From contig NZ_BJNZ01000006.1 in the NCBI RefSeq assembly GCF_006539945.1, forward strand, positions 1 to 64,000: a stretch of DNA of 64,000 nucleotides, read 5' to 3'. The notes beneath the pieces are model-generated. The model searched no databases. It was not told where the DNA came from and saw nothing but the letters and a program-made list of their open reading frames with translations. This stretch comes from Cellulosimicrobium cellulans (GTDB taxonomy: Bacteria; Actinomycetota; Actinomycetes; Actinomycetales; Cellulomonadaceae). The position numbers were made by a program, and so were the translations under genes. Shown here piece by piece: positions 26,219 to 35,795 of this stretch; the stretch's first letter is position 1; every line of letters begins with the position of its first letter.

Positions 26219-26794
26219 ATGGACCGTGAGACCTTCTGGGAGATCGTCGACGCCGCGCGTGACCGGGCGGGCGCCGGTGCCGACGACCGCGGCGCCGAGG
26301 ACGACCCGCTGCCCGACGTCCTGACCGACCTGCTCGTCGAGCGGCTGAGCCCGGACGAGATCCTCGCGTTCGCCGACGTCGTCGGTGCCGTGGCGCGCGG
26401 CGCGTACACGTGGCCGCTGTGGGGCGCGGCGTACCTCGTCGAGGGCGGGTGCAGCGACGACGGGTTCATGGACTTCCGCGACGGGCTCGTCCTCGCGGGC
26501 CGTGCCACGTTCGATCGTGCGGTCGCCGACCCGGACTCGCTCGCCGACCAGCCCGTGATCGCCGCGATGGCGGACGGCGGGTCCGCCTGGTTCGGGTACG
26601 AGTCGCTGGACTCGCTCGTCGGCGACGCATGGTCGCGTGCGACGGGCGAGGACGACGAGGCGTACTACGCGGCTCGGGAGCGGACGTCGTCGGGCCACGC
26701 CCTCGCCGAGCCCGCCGGCGAGCAGTGGGACTTCGACGACGACGAGGAGAACGCGCGTCGCCTCCCGCGGCTCACCGCCCTCTTCGCCGTGTGA
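26219..26794 (+). CDS. DUF4240 domain protein
   Basis: A 191-residue soluble acidic protein. The opening MDRETFWEIVDAAR and the segment LWGAAYLVEGGCSDDGFMDFRDGLVLAGR are the hallmarks of DUF4240, whose role is unknown. I use the ATG at 26219 because the family begins MDxxxFW; an upstream ATG would add ten unsupported residues. It ends with an acidic run FDDDEEN. No partner gene is evident. Confidence 0.85.
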   Translation: MDRETFWEIVDAARDRAGAGADDRGAEDDPLPDVLTDLLVERLSPDEILAFADVVGAVARGAYTWPLWGAAYLVEGGCSDDGFMDFRDGLVLAGRATFDRAVADPDSLADQPVIAAMADGGSAWFGYESLDSLVGDAWSRATGEDDEAYYAARERTSSGHALAEPAGEQWDFDDDEENARRLPRLTALFAV

Positions 26795-26810
26795 CCGCGA
26801 CGGGCCGGGG

Positions 26811-26837
26811 CGCCTCCCCCGGGCGCCGGGGGAGGCG
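26811..26837. terminator. Bidirectional terminator
   Basis: CGCCTCCCCC and GGGGGAGGCG form perfect 10-bp arms with a 7-nt loop between two convergent genes. Confidence 0.75.
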
Positions 26838-26843
26838 ACGACG

Positions 26844-28232
26844 TCACTGGCGCCAGGCGAAGAGGCCCGTCGGGTCGTAGGCCGACCGCACCGACGCGAG
26901 ACGCGCCGCCGTGTCGGGTGACCAGGCCCGCGCGAGCGTCTCGTCCGTCCACGGCCCGGGCAGGAAGTTGATGTTCGTCTGCGTGGCGGCCCACGGCTGC
27001 GACCACTGCGCGAACGCGGCGGTGGTCGCGACCATGTCCGGCACGCGCGGCGGGTTCACCCCGACCAGGCTGCACAGGAACCCTGCCGTCCGGCCGCCCG
27101 CGGCCGACCCGCCGTCGACGTCGCGTGCTCCCGCCGCGCCGACGTGCCGCAGCTCCGCCGCGACGAACGGGGACCCGCTGCCCGGCCCGAGCTCGGCGAG
27201 GAACCGGTCGAGGAACGCCGCGTCGACGTCGCGCAGCCCGGCACCGTAGACCCACGACGGGCCCGCGTCCTCGGGGTCGGCATGGATCGTCGCGACGGCG
27301 GTCGTCGGGATCTCCCCGAGCGCGTCGGCCATGACCGGCGCGAGCGCCCGCAGCGGCGCGGCCAGGCGCTCGCCCTCGCCGACGTCACCCGGGTAGGCGA
27401 AGCGCAGGTTGAGCACCGTGCGACCGCGCAGGTGCTCCGGGATGAACGGGAGGTCCGGGAGGGCGAGCACGACGACCGAGGTCGTGACGTCGTCGGGCGC
27501 GGTCGCGGTCCAGGCGACCCAGCCGCGCAGCACGTCCTCGATGTGCGGAGCGTCGAACGTGAGCGCCCCCGCGTACAGGGTGCGCAGCGGCGCGAGCTCG
27601 ACGTCGACGCGCGTCACCACGCCCAGACCGCCCTTGCCGCCGCGCAGCGCCCAGAACAGGTCCGGCTCGGACTCCGCGCTCGCCTCGACGACCGAGCCGT
27701 CGGCCAACACGACCCGGAAGCCGCGGACCCAGTCCGTCGTGAGACCGTGGCTGCGCGTGAGCGGGCCGAACCCGCCGCCGAGGGTGTACCCCACGACGCC
27801 GACGCCCGTGGACGACCCCGTGACGGGGAGCAGCCCGTGCTCCGCCGCCGCCTCGACCACGGCCTTCCAGCGCGTGCCCGCGGCGATGCGCGCGATCCGT
27901 GTCTGCGGGTCGACCTCGACGCCCGCGAGGTCGCCCGTGCCGAGGACGAGGCCGTCCGTGACGGGCGAGGCCGCGCCGTGGCCCGTCGCGTGGGCCCGCA
28001 CGCGCAGCCCGTGGTGGGACGCGAACCGGACCGCCTCCACGACGTCGGCCTCGGTCGCGGCGAGCACCGCGAGGTCCGGGTCGTGCGCGACGAGCGTGCT
28101 GTGGGCGGCGACGGCCTCCGCGGCCGTGGGGCCGCCGTCGGGCAGGTCGCCACGGGCGAGGACGCGGCCCGTGACGCGGTCGCGCAGCGCGGCGACCTCG
28201 GTGGGCGGGAGCGTGGTGGCAGCGGTGGTCAT
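26844..28232 (-). CDS. FAD-binding oxidoreductase (PCMH/BBE, berberine-bridge-like)
   Basis: A 462-residue oxidase. The PCMH FAD domain covers about residues 45-220, with LRVRAHATGHGAA (flavin-linking His region), TGVGVVGYTLGGGFGPLTRS and LFWALRGGKGGLGVVT. The C-terminal BBE motif is NINFLPGPWTDE...SAYDPTGLFAWRQ. Such enzymes often hold FAD covalently and oxidise alcohols, sugars or secondary metabolites; the substrate is not evident. The ATG follows AAGGGGA. It is 116 bp downstream of the esterase gene on the same strand, perhaps sharing its transcript. Confidence 0.88.
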   Translation of the reverse strand: MTTAATTLPPTEVAALRDRVTGRVLARGDLPDGGPTAAEAVAAHSTLVAHDPDLAVLAATEADVVEAVRFASHHGLRVRAHATGHGAASPVTDGLVLGTGDLAGVEVDPQTRIARIAAGTRWKAVVEAAAEHGLLPVTGSSTGVGVVGYTLGGGFGPLTRSHGLTTDWVRGFRVVLADGSVVEASAESEPDLFWALRGGKGGLGVVTRVDVELAPLRTLYAGALTFDAPHIEDVLRGWVAWTATAPDDVTTSVVVLALPDLPFIPEHLRGRTVLNLRFAYPGDVGEGERLAAPLRALAPVMADALGEIPTTAVATIHADPEDAGPSWVYGAGLRDVDAAFLDRFLAELGPGSGSPFVAAELRHVGAAGARDVDGGSAAGGRTAGFLCSLVGVNPPRVPDMVATTAAFAQWSQPWAATQTNINFLPGPWTDETLARAWSPDTAARLASVRSAYDPTGLFAWRQ

Positions 28233-28348
28233 GGTGGTGGTCCCCTTCGTCGCGGTGTGCGCGTCTCGACGCCAGGTACGGCTACCCACACGACGACGCG
28301 CGGGCACGGTGTGTGACACGTGCCCCGACGCGTAGGGAGGGCTGCGGG

Positions 28349-29146
28349 TCAGTTTCGTGGCGTCCCCGGCAGCGGCAGCCAGTCGAGGACGTCCTGGATC
28401 GTGCGGTCCCAGAAGCCCCACTCGTGCGTGCCGGGCGAGAACTCCGACCGCAGCGCGACGCCGGACTCACCGGCGACCCGCTCGAACGCGCGGTTGCCGT
28501 CGACGAGGAAGTCCTCCGTCCCGCACGCGAGGAACAGGTCCGGCAGGTCCGCGGTGCGCCCCTCGGCGGCAGCCCGGCGCAGCAGCGCGAGCAGGTCGTC
28601 GTCCGAGCCCGCGATCTCGCGGTCGCCGAACACGCGCTCGATGTCCGGCAGGCGGCGCTCGCGGTACGACTCGTCGGCGAGGTCGAGGACCCCGGACAGG
28701 CTCGCCGCGGCCGCGAACCGCTCGGGGTGGCGCAGCGCCCACCGGAACGCGCCGTAGCCGCCCATCGACAGGCCGGCGACGAACGAGTCCTCGCGGCGCG
28801 ACGACACCCGGAAGAACTGGTCGACCAGGCTCGGCAGCTCCTCCGACAGGAAGGTCCAGTACCTGTGCCCGTGCGCCTCGTCGGCGTAGAAGCTCCGCTC
28901 CACGCGCGGCATGACGACGGCGAGCCCGCGGTCGGCGACGTACCGCTCGAGCGACGTCCGGCGCGTCCAGATCGTCTCGTCGTCGCTCATGCCGTGCAGC
29001 AGGTACAGCACCGGCGCGCCCTCGGCGCGGGCGCTCGCGGACCCGGCCATCCCGATCTGGGTCGTCGTGGCCTGCGGGAGCACGACGGTCATCGTCGTGC
29101 TCACCTCGAGCACGTCGGAGTAGAAGGAGCAGCGGACGAGGGCCAC
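28349..29146 (-). CDS. Esterase D-type alpha/beta hydrolase
   Basis: A 265-residue serine hydrolase similar to tributyrin esterase and S-formylglutathione hydrolase. The oxyanion region is YLLHGMSDDETIW, the nucleophile elbow is AGLSMGGYGAF (Ser about residue 136), and the catalytic His lies in PGTHEWGFW near the C-terminus. No signal peptide is seen, so it is intracellular. The GTG start is set by GGAGGCGA. The nearby locus gives no clear substrate. Confidence 0.88.
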   Translation of the reverse strand: MALVRCSFYSDVLEVSTTMTVVLPQATTTQIGMAGSASARAEGAPVLYLLHGMSDDETIWTRRTSLERYVADRGLAVVMPRVERSFYADEAHGHRYWTFLSEELPSLVDQFFRVSSRREDSFVAGLSMGGYGAFRWALRHPERFAAAASLSGVLDLADESYRERRLPDIERVFGDREIAGSDDDLLALLRRAAAEGRTADLPDLFLACGTEDFLVDGNRAFERVAGESGVALRSEFSPGTHEWGFWDRTIQDVLDWLPLPGTPRN

Positions 29147-29277
29147 GGGGTCGCCTCCAGGGGGTCGTTCGGGTCGCCGGGGCGGGTGCCCGACGGCGCC
29201 CGCCCAGTCTGCCGGACCGCCGTCCTCGAGCGCCGTGTGAGGCATCGCACGGCCTGTGCGGCTCGCCCCTCGGGAAA

Positions 29278-29296
29278 TGAGGCTAGCCTTACCTTG
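29278..29296 (+). promoter_or_regulatory. IdeR/DtxR iron box
   Basis: TGAGGCTAGCCTTACCTTG matches the actinobacterial IdeR consensus TTAGGTTAGSCTAACCTAA at 14 of 19 positions. It lies 46 bp before a siderophore-binding lipoprotein gene, so that gene should be repressed when iron is sufficient. Confidence 0.8.
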
Positions 29297-29342
29297 CTCT
29301 GACGCCGCGCCCGGCGGCGCCACCGTTCCCCTGGGAGAGTCC

Positions 29343-30401
29343 ATGCGTCGTCCGACGTCCTCCACCTCGCACCGCGCCGCCGCGGTGGCCACCCTCGCGC
29401 TCGGCGCGCTCGTGCTCGCCGGCTGTTCCACGGGGGCCGACGACGGCGCCGCCGCCGACGCGCCCACGACCCCGGCCGCGGGTGGCGCCTTCCCGGTGAC
29501 GATCGAGAGCGCCCTGGGCGACGCCGTCATCCCCGAGCAGCCCGAGCGGGTCGTGACCTGGGGCTGGTCGACGCAGGACGCGGTGCTCGCGCTCGGGGTC
29601 GTCCCCGTCGCGATGCCGCGCAACGACTACGGCGGCGGCGAGGCCGGAATCCTGCCGTGGGACGAGGACACGATCGAGGAGCTCGGCGGCGAGACGCCGA
29701 CCCTGCTGTCCGGCTCGGGCACGGGCGAGGTCCCGTTCGAGGAGGTCGCCGCCGCCCAGCCCGACGTCATCCTCGCGCCCTACTCCGGCATCACGCAGGA
29801 GGAGTTCGACCGGCTGTCCGAGGTCGCGCCCGTCGTCGCGTACCCGGACCAGCCGTGGGCGCTGCCCTGGCAGGACCAGCTCGAGATCGTCGGGACGGCC
29901 CTCGGCAAGAGCGACGAGGCGGCTGCGCTCCAGGCGGAGACCGACGAGTACGTCGCCGCGCTCGCCGCCGACCACCCCGAGCTCGACGGCACCACGTTCG
30001 TCTACGCCGCCGCGAACACCCCGGGCACGCTCAACGTCTTCCGGGCGGACGACCCGCGCGTCGACCTGCTCGAGGACATGGGCATGACGCTCAGCCCGAG
30101 CGTCGCCGAGCTCGACGCGTCGCCCGACGACGGCACGTACTTCTACGGGCTCAGCGAGGAGCGCCTCGGCGAGATCGACACCGACGTGCTCGTCATGTAC
30201 TTCGGCACCCAGGAGGAGGCCGACGCGTTCACCGCACTGCCGTCGGTCGGCGCGATGGAGTCGGTGCAGCAGGGCCGGTTCGCCCCGATCGTCGGCGAGT
30301 CGTTCGTCATGGCGAGCAGCGCCCCGACCGTGCTCTCCATCCCGTGGATGCTCGACCAGTACGTCCCGCAGCTCGCCGAGGCGGCTGCCGCGTCGAAGTG
30401 A
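29343..30401 (+). CDS. Iron-siderophore ABC transporter substrate-binding lipoprotein
   Basis: A 352-residue binding protein of the FecB/FepB class. The signal peptide ends in the lipobox LAGC (Cys about residue 24). The TroA/Fhu-type bi-lobed domain includes PERVVTWGWSTQDAVLALG, AAQPDVILAPYSGI and a C-terminal APTVLSIPWMLDQYVPQLA. The ATG follows GGGAGAG, and an iron box lies upstream. No permease or ATPase genes are adjacent, so it must work with an importer encoded elsewhere. Confidence 0.92.
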   Translation: MRRPTSSTSHRAAAVATLALGALVLAGCSTGADDGAAADAPTTPAAGGAFPVTIESALGDAVIPEQPERVVTWGWSTQDAVLALGVVPVAMPRNDYGGGEAGILPWDEDTIEELGGETPTLLSGSGTGEVPFEEVAAAQPDVILAPYSGITQEEFDRLSEVAPVVAYPDQPWALPWQDQLEIVGTALGKSDEAAALQAETDEYVAALAADHPELDGTTFVYAAANTPGTLNVFRADDPRVDLLEDMGMTLSPSVAELDASPDDGTYFYGLSEERLGEIDTDVLVMYFGTQEEADAFTALPSVGAMESVQQGRFAPIVGESFVMASSAPTVLSIPWMLDQYVPQLAEAAAASK

Positions 30402-30405
30402 GCAG

Positions 30406-30435
30406 CGTGGCCGCATCGTGCGCGACGCGGCCACG
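30406..30435. terminator. Bidirectional terminator
   Basis: CGTGGCCGC (30406-30414) and GCGGCCACG (30427-30435) form perfect 9-bp arms between the convergent siderophore-binding and exonuclease genes. Confidence 0.75.
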
Positions 30436-30444
30436 GTGGCGGGA

Positions 30445-31485
30445 TCAGCCGCCCAGGGCGTCCAGCAGGCGCCGGACCGACGTCCCGAGTCCCCACCGTT
30501 CGGTGAGCTCCGCGAGCGCGTCGGGGTCGGCGGGGGCCGTGGGGAGCGCGTCGTGGAAGTCCCCGACGGGTGCGTCGGGGGCGACGCGCACCACGAGCGG
30601 GGCGACCTCCAGGTAGGTGGCCGCCTCGGTGAGCCGACGGCGCTGGGTCGCCGTCAGGCCGGGGTCCCCGGCCTCGCGCGCGGCGAGCACGCCCGCGAGG
30701 TCGCCGTACTTCCCGAGCAGCGCGACCGCCGTCTTCTCCCCGATGCCGGGAACGCCCGGCAGGCCGTCGCTCGGGTCGCCGCGCAGCACCGCCATGTCCG
30801 CGTACGCCGCGCCGGTCGTGATGCCGTACCGCTCCGCGAGGCGTGCCTGGTCGACGACGTCGAGGTTCCGCACGCCCTTGGTCGGGTAGAGGATGCGCAC
30901 GCCCGCGGCGTCGTCGACGAGCTGGAACAGGTCGCGGTCGCCCGTGACGACCTCGACGGCGGCGCGCCCCGACGAGTCGGGCGTCGCACCCTCGGCCGCG
31001 CGCCGCGCGACCTCGCGCGCGGTGAGCGTGCCGATGACGTCGTCGGCCTCGTAGCCCGCCGCTCCGACGCGCGCGATCCCCAGCGCCGCGAGCACGTCGA
31101 CGATCACCGGGACCTGTGCGACCAGCTTCTCCGGGACCTCCTCGACCCCCGTGGTCCCGGGCACCTTCTCGGCGACGCGGTGCGCCTTGTACGTCGGGAT
31201 CGCCTCGACGCGGAACGCCGGGCGCCAGTCCACGTCCCAGCACGCGACGAGGCGCGACGGGCGACGGTCGGCGACGAGCGTCGCGATCATGTCCAGCAGC
31301 CCGCGCACCGCGTTGACCGGCGTGCCGTCGGGGGCCTTGATCGAGTCGGGCACCCCGAAGAACGCGCGGAAGTACAGGCTCGCGGTGTCGAGGAGCATGA
31401 GCTCGCCACCCGCGGTCGTGCCGGTACCCGCCGGGTCGCCAGCGGGGCCGCTCGAGGGGGCGCCGTCGTCCGTGCTCTGCGTCAT
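30445..31485 (-). CDS. 5'-3' exonuclease (flap-nuclease-like, ExoIX type)
   Basis: A 346-residue protein matching the stand-alone 5'-3' exonuclease family rather than the longer DNA polymerase I. The N-terminal PIN-like nuclease domain shows LLDTASLYFRAFFG, ACWDVDWRPAFR, AGYEADDVIGTL and VTGDRDLFQLV, which carry the metal-binding acids. The helix-hairpin region GDPSDGLPGVPGIGEKTAVAL contacts DNA. About 25 glycine- and alanine-rich residues precede the fold. The start is the ATG of MTQSTDD; a longer frame upstream has no support. It likely removes flaps or RNA primers. Confidence 0.9.
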   Translation of the reverse strand: MTQSTDDGAPSSGPAGDPAGTGTTAGGELMLLDTASLYFRAFFGVPDSIKAPDGTPVNAVRGLLDMIATLVADRRPSRLVACWDVDWRPAFRVEAIPTYKAHRVAEKVPGTTGVEEVPEKLVAQVPVIVDVLAALGIARVGAAGYEADDVIGTLTAREVARRAAEGATPDSSGRAAVEVVTGDRDLFQLVDDAAGVRILYPTKGVRNLDVVDQARLAERYGITTGAAYADMAVLRGDPSDGLPGVPGIGEKTAVALLGKYGDLAGVLAAREAGDPGLTATQRRRLTEAATYLEVAPLVVRVAPDAPVGDFHDALPTAPADPDALAELTERWGLGTSVRRLLDALGG

Positions 31486-31606
31486 GCCGCCATCCTGCCG
31501 CACGGCCCCGACACCCGGCCCGCGGTGGTCCCACGGTCCTGCCCTCGCCGTCCAGCGGCGCGCGCGGTTCACTGGTGCCGTCGACGGAGACACGGAGGTG
31601 AGCGTC

Positions 31607-31900
31607 ATGTCCACGACGGCGCGACGAGGAGCCGGTGCGGCTCTCGCCATCGCGGTGATCCTGCTCCTGGGGGCCTGCGCGGCCGGGCCGAACCTGGAGG
31701 CGAACCCGGGCGGCTACGGGTTCTGGTGGGGCCTGTGGCAGGGCATGATCCTGCCGATCACCTTCATCGTGTCGCTCTTCACGGACACGGTGAGCATCTA
31801 CGAGGTCGACAACAACGGGAACTGGTACGACGTCGGGTTCATGCTCGGCATCGCGCTGTTCTCCGGTCCCGTGATCGCGCTGCGGGGCCGTCGGTCCTGA
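31607..31900 (+). CDS. Small predicted lipoprotein with two membrane segments
   Basis: A 97-residue protein. The signal peptide ends in LLGAC (lipobox, Cys about residue 24). A tryptophan-rich segment GFWWGLWQGMILPITFIVSLF follows, and a second hydrophobic helix near the C-terminus precedes RGRRS. GGAGGTGA lies before the ATG. Similar short proteins occur widely in bacteria without an assigned role. It stands alone between the exonuclease and an acetyltransferase gene. Confidence 0.8.
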   Translation: MSTTARRGAGAALAIAVILLLGACAAGPNLEANPGGYGFWWGLWQGMILPITFIVSLFTDTVSIYEVDNNGNWYDVGFMLGIALFSGPVIALRGRRS

Positions 31901-32068
31901 CTGCCGGCGCGCTCGCTCAGGCGCCGTTCGGTGCCGCGGTGCGCGTCTCGGCGGCCTCCTCTCGTCCCGCGCACGGTGGTCGACGACCACGACGGCGCGG
32001 GCGTCGCTGACCGCGGCCGCGGGAGAAATCGACTGGAGATCGTCCGGCCAGGGTCGCAGGATCGACCC

Positions 32069-32512
32069 GTGACCGGACTCCTGCTCCGTCCCGTGCGCCC
32101 CGACGACACCGACGCCCTCGTGGACGTGTGGCGCCGCGCCGTCGAGGCGACGCACGACTTCCTCGCGCCGGACGACGTGCGCGAGCTCGAGACCGGCCTG
32201 CGGGACGAGTACCTGGCGGCGGTCGACGTGACCGTGGCCGAGCTCGACGGTCGGGCCGTGGGGTTCGTCGGGACGGACGAGCACCGGGTGGAGATGCTGT
32301 TCGTCGACCCGGACCGGCACGGGCGGGGGATCGGCCGCGCGCTGCTGACCGAGGTCGGCCGGGCGCACCCGGTGCTCGAGCTGGACGTCAACAAGCAGAA
32401 CCCGGCCGCGCTGGGCTTCTACAGGGCGCTGGGCTTCGAGGTCACGGGGCGCTCCGAGACGGACGGCCAGGGCCGCCCGTTCCCGCTGCTGCACCTGCGC
32501 CGGGAGGCGTGA
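32069..32512 (+). CDS. GNAT family acetyltransferase
   Basis: A 147-residue GNAT enzyme with LFVDPDRHGRGIGRALLTEV (acetyl-CoA loop, about residues 78-97) and LDVNKQNPAALGFYRALGFEVTGR towards the end, the layout of YjaB/PhnO-like acetyltransferases. I start at the GTG of VTGLLLRPV, 13 bases after AGGA; a longer open frame upstream encodes no GNAT sequence. The acceptor is unknown. Confidence 0.88.
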   Translation: MTGLLLRPVRPDDTDALVDVWRRAVEATHDFLAPDDVRELETGLRDEYLAAVDVTVAELDGRAVGFVGTDEHRVEMLFVDPDRHGRGIGRALLTEVGRAHPVLELDVNKQNPAALGFYRALGFEVTGRSETDGQGRPFPLLHLRREA

Positions 32513-32601
32513 CCGCGGTCCGCGACCGATGAGCGGGAGAGCCCGCGCCGGTCGACCCTGGGGAGAGCGGGCCGCCGGCCCGCGGGACCCCAGGAGGAGA
32601 C

Positions 32602-32979
32602 ATGCTCGGCAAGGCGTTCAGCGGGTTCTCGGTCGACGACGTCGAGGCCGCGCGGCACTTCTACGCCGACCGGCTCGGGCTCACGGTCGAGGGCGACGAC
32701 CTGCTGTGGATCCGGGTGCCCGGCGACTCGGGCGTGCTCGTCTACCCGAAGGGCGACGCCCACGAGCCCGCCTCCTTCACCGTCCTCAACTTCCCGGTCG
32801 ACGACGTGCCCGGCACGGTCGCGGCCCTGCGCGAGCGCGGCGTCGTCTTCGAGCGGTACGCGGGGACGCCGGTCGAGACCGACGACGACTTCGTCTTCCG
32901 CGGCGGCGGCCCGCTCATCGCATGGTTCACCGACCCAGCGGGCAACGTGCTGTCGGTCATCCAGGAGGACGAGGGCTGA
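32602..32979 (+). CDS. VOC family (glyoxalase/bleomycin-resistance fold) protein
   Basis: A 125-residue single-module VOC protein with two beta-alpha-beta-beta-beta units: FSVDDVEAARHFYADRLGL (residues about 9-27) and FPVDDVPGTVAALRERGVVF, ending WFTDPAGNVLSVIQ. It may bind a metal through residues typical of the fold, but a substrate cannot be named. AGGAGGAGA precedes the ATG. Confidence 0.88.
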   Translation: MLGKAFSGFSVDDVEAARHFYADRLGLTVEGDDLLWIRVPGDSGVLVYPKGDAHEPASFTVLNFPVDDVPGTVAALRERGVVFERYAGTPVETDDDFVFRGGGPLIAWFTDPAGNVLSVIQEDEG

Positions 32980-33030
32980 GCGGACGCGCGCCGAGGACGG
33001 GTGCACGGTCCTCCCTCGATGACCGCTCCT

Positions 33031-33714
33031 CTACCTCGCGGTGCCCAGACCCTCCTCACGGGCCCGGACGATCGCGGCGGCGCGGTCGCGGACAGCGAGC
33101 TTGGCGAGCACGTTCGCGACGTGGTTGCGCACGGTCTTGGGGCTGAGCACGAGGCGCCGGGAGATGGACGCGTTGTCGAGACCGGCCGCGACGAGGTCGA
33201 GCACCTCGCGCTCGCGGTCGGTGAGCTGGGGGAACGGGACGCGTGCGGCGGCGCGACCGCCCACGACGTAGGCCATCGCCCGGTCGGCGACGGAGGGGGA
33301 GAGGATCATCGCGCCGTCGGCCACCGCGCGGACGGCGCGCTCGACCTCCGCGGGGCTCGCGGACTTCACGAGGAACCCGCGGGCCCCGGCACGCACCGCG
33401 GCGACGACGGCGTCGTCGTCCTCGTGCATCGTCACCACGAGCACGCGCGCGGCGGGGTCGGCCCGCACGAGCTCGCGCGTCACGTCGACGCCCGAGCCGT
33501 CGCCGAGGTCGAGGTCCATGAGCACGACGTCGGGCGTCGTCCCCACCCCGTCCGCGCCCACCACGTCTCCCGTCGGGGTGAGCCCGAGCAGCGCGCGCGC
33601 CCGGGCGGCGGACGCCGCCTGCCCGACGACCCGCACGCCGTCGAACGAGTCGAGCAACGCGGCCATCCCGAGCCGGAAGACCGGGTGGTCGTCCACGACC
33701 GCCACGCGGATCAC
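33031..33714 (-). CDS. NarL/LuxR-type response regulator
   Basis: A 227-residue two-component regulator. The receiver domain (about residues 1-130) has the acidic pair in VVDDHP, the phospho-acceptor aspartate in VVLMDLDLGDG and the conserved lysine in GFLVKSASPAE. The C-terminal HTH is LTDREREVLDLVAAG...SPKTVRNHVANVLAKL (about 160-215). The receiver contains a small loop insertion (GDVVGADGVGT) before the phospho site. The GTG start overlaps the kinase stop (GTGA), so the pair is translationally coupled. Confidence 0.92.
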   Translation of the reverse strand: MIRVAVVDDHPVFRLGMAALLDSFDGVRVVGQAASAARARALLGLTPTGDVVGADGVGTTPDVVLMDLDLGDGSGVDVTRELVRADPAARVLVVTMHEDDDAVVAAVRAGARGFLVKSASPAEVERAVRAVADGAMILSPSVADRAMAYVVGGRAAARVPFPQLTDREREVLDLVAAGLDNASISRRLVLSPKTVRNHVANVLAKLAVRDRAAAIVRAREEGLGTAR

Positions 33715-35694
33715 GAGGCGCCCTCGCGCGCGAGGGCACCGGATGGGAGCAGCGGGAGGGTGGCGCGCACGCGCGTGCCCGGGCGCTCGCCGTCGGGCCG
33801 GACCGCGGTGACGTCGAGCCGCCCGCCGAGCTCGTCCGTGCGCTCCCGCAGCGACCGGGAGCCGACGCCGCGCGTCGCGTCGGGCCCGATCCCGCGCCCG
33901 TCGTCCTCGCACGTCACGACGAGGCACCGGTCGCCGAGCCGCACCGTCAGCCGGCACTCCTCGGCGCCGGAGTGCCGCGCGGCGTTGACGACGCTCTCGC
34001 TCGCGATCGCGTAGGCGGCCGCGGCGACGCGCGGGTCGAGGCCGTCGCACGGGTCGCACCGCACGTCCACGACGAACCCGGAGAGCGCCTGGCGGCCCGC
34101 GAGCTCGCCGAGCGCGACCTCCAGGCCGTGCTCGTCGAGCGACGGCGGCAGGAGGCTGCGGGAGAGGGCGCGGACGTCCTCGACGCGCTGCGCGACCTCG
34201 GCGCCCAGGGCGTCGAGCACCGCGGCGGCCGAGGCGGGATCGGTCTCGAGCGCGTTGCGCGCGCCCTGGAGACCGAGGCGCAGCCCGACGAGCCACGGCC
34301 CGACGCCGTCGTGCAGCTCGCGGCGGATCATGCGCCGTTCGGCGAGGCGGGCTCGGGTCGTCGCGTCGCGCGCCTCCTCGAGCTCGCGCGCGCCCTGGGC
34401 GAGCGCGAGGCCCGCGCCGAGCACGGGCAGGAGCTGGTCGAGCGCGTCCCGGGTCCGCGCGTCGAGGCGCTCTCCTGCCCGCGCGACCACGTGGACGCGG
34501 CCGAGCACCCGCCCGCCGTGCTCCACGGGGAGCGAGGCCGTCTGCCCGGTCGAGAAGGAGGTCGGCCCGGCCCATGCCGGGGCGGGCAGGTCTGCGGGTG
34601 CGCCGGGCGTCGTCGGGCGGTCCGGGGCGCGCTCGATCGTCACGCTCTCGAGGCGCAGCGCCTCGCGCACGCCGACGGCGAGGCTCACGACGAGGTCGTC
34701 GGCGGTCGACGCGGACGACAGGTGCCGCCCGACGCTCAGCGCCGCACGCCCCGGGTCGTTGCCCTCCCCGTACACGAGCGTGCGCACGCGGTGCCGCAGC
34801 CACGTGTGCAGCGGCTGCACCGCGAGCGCGACCCCGACCGCCGCGACGACCTGCGCGGCCGGGCCGTCGACGACGGTCGTCGCGAGCACGACGACCACGG
34901 CGTAGACGACGGCGAGGCCCACGGCGAGCATCGCCGCGACGGTCGCGCGCGACAGCACGAGGTCGATGCCCCACAGCCGGTTGCGCAGCACGCACACGAG
35001 GATCGCGGCGGGGAACAGCGCCTGGCACGCGAGGTGGGTGAGGGGCAGCGCGAGGAGCACGTCGGGGTTGGCCCACGTGCCGAGCAGCGGGAGGAACGAC
35101 AGCGCCATGAGCGCCGTGCCGAGCGCGAGCAGCCCCAGGCCGCGGCGCTCGTCCGCGGGCCCGTGCCGCCAGCGCCAGGCGGTCGCGGCGGCGGTGACGA
35201 GGCCCCATGACGACGACGCCGACGATCGCGGGGCGCGGGTCGTCCGTGGGGGCGCGGAGGAAGAACGCGACGGACGCCACGCCTCCCGCGACGCCGCACC
35301 ACGCGCCCGCGCCGAGCCGCCCGCCGCGCACGAACCACGGCACGAGCACGAACAGCCCGACCGTCCCCGGGACCCACGCCCACCCGTAGGCGTCCGCGAG
35401 CGGCGTCAGCGGCGGCAGGCCGGGGTGGGTCGACGCGTAGCTGCGCCACCCGCCGCCCAGGGCCGCGACCCCGCCTCCGAGCCCGGCGAGCGCGACGAGC
35501 CACCCGACGACGTGCGGCCGGCGCACGAGGATCACGGCGGCGACGGTGCCGTACACGAGCGCGACCGTCGCGTCGACGACGACGAACAGCAGGTCACCCA
35601 GCAGCAGCGGCACCCCGGAGGTGAGCTGGAGCGCGAGCGCGGACACGCCGAGCACCCAGGCGAGGACGCCGATCGTCCAGCCCGTGCGGGGCAT
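33711..35694 (-). CDS. NarL-type sensor histidine kinase, with an apparent +1 frameshift
   Basis: The two parts are clearly one kinase. The N-terminal segment (35694 to about 35205) encodes several membrane helices beginning MPRTGWTIGVLAWVLGVSALA. The remainder in a second frame (to 33711) encodes further helices, a GAF-like region, the HisKA_3 phosphoacceptor block RMIRRELHDGVGPWLVGLRL and an HATPase domain ending in EDDGRGIGPDATRGVGSRSL. The frames join at a run of four Cs (35203-35206 on the plus strand); removing one base would read GLVTAAATAW and continue smoothly into the second part. This is either a sequencing or homopolymer error or a true inactivation. The extreme N-terminus could instead begin at GTG 35724. 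Confidence 0.8.
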
Positions 35695-35795
35695 CCCGGC
35701 GCGGCCGGGCCCGGGGTCGGCCACGGGCCCACGGTAGGGCCGCGGCACGCGCGGCGAGAAGGGCCCGGGCGGGAGATCACCCGGCCGCGGTCGAC

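Noticed and set aside
28302-28325. GGGCACG...CGTGCCC inverted repeat before the BBE oxidoreductase
   Set aside because: The arms are only 7 bp and it could equally be a terminator, an operator or chance; not enough to call.
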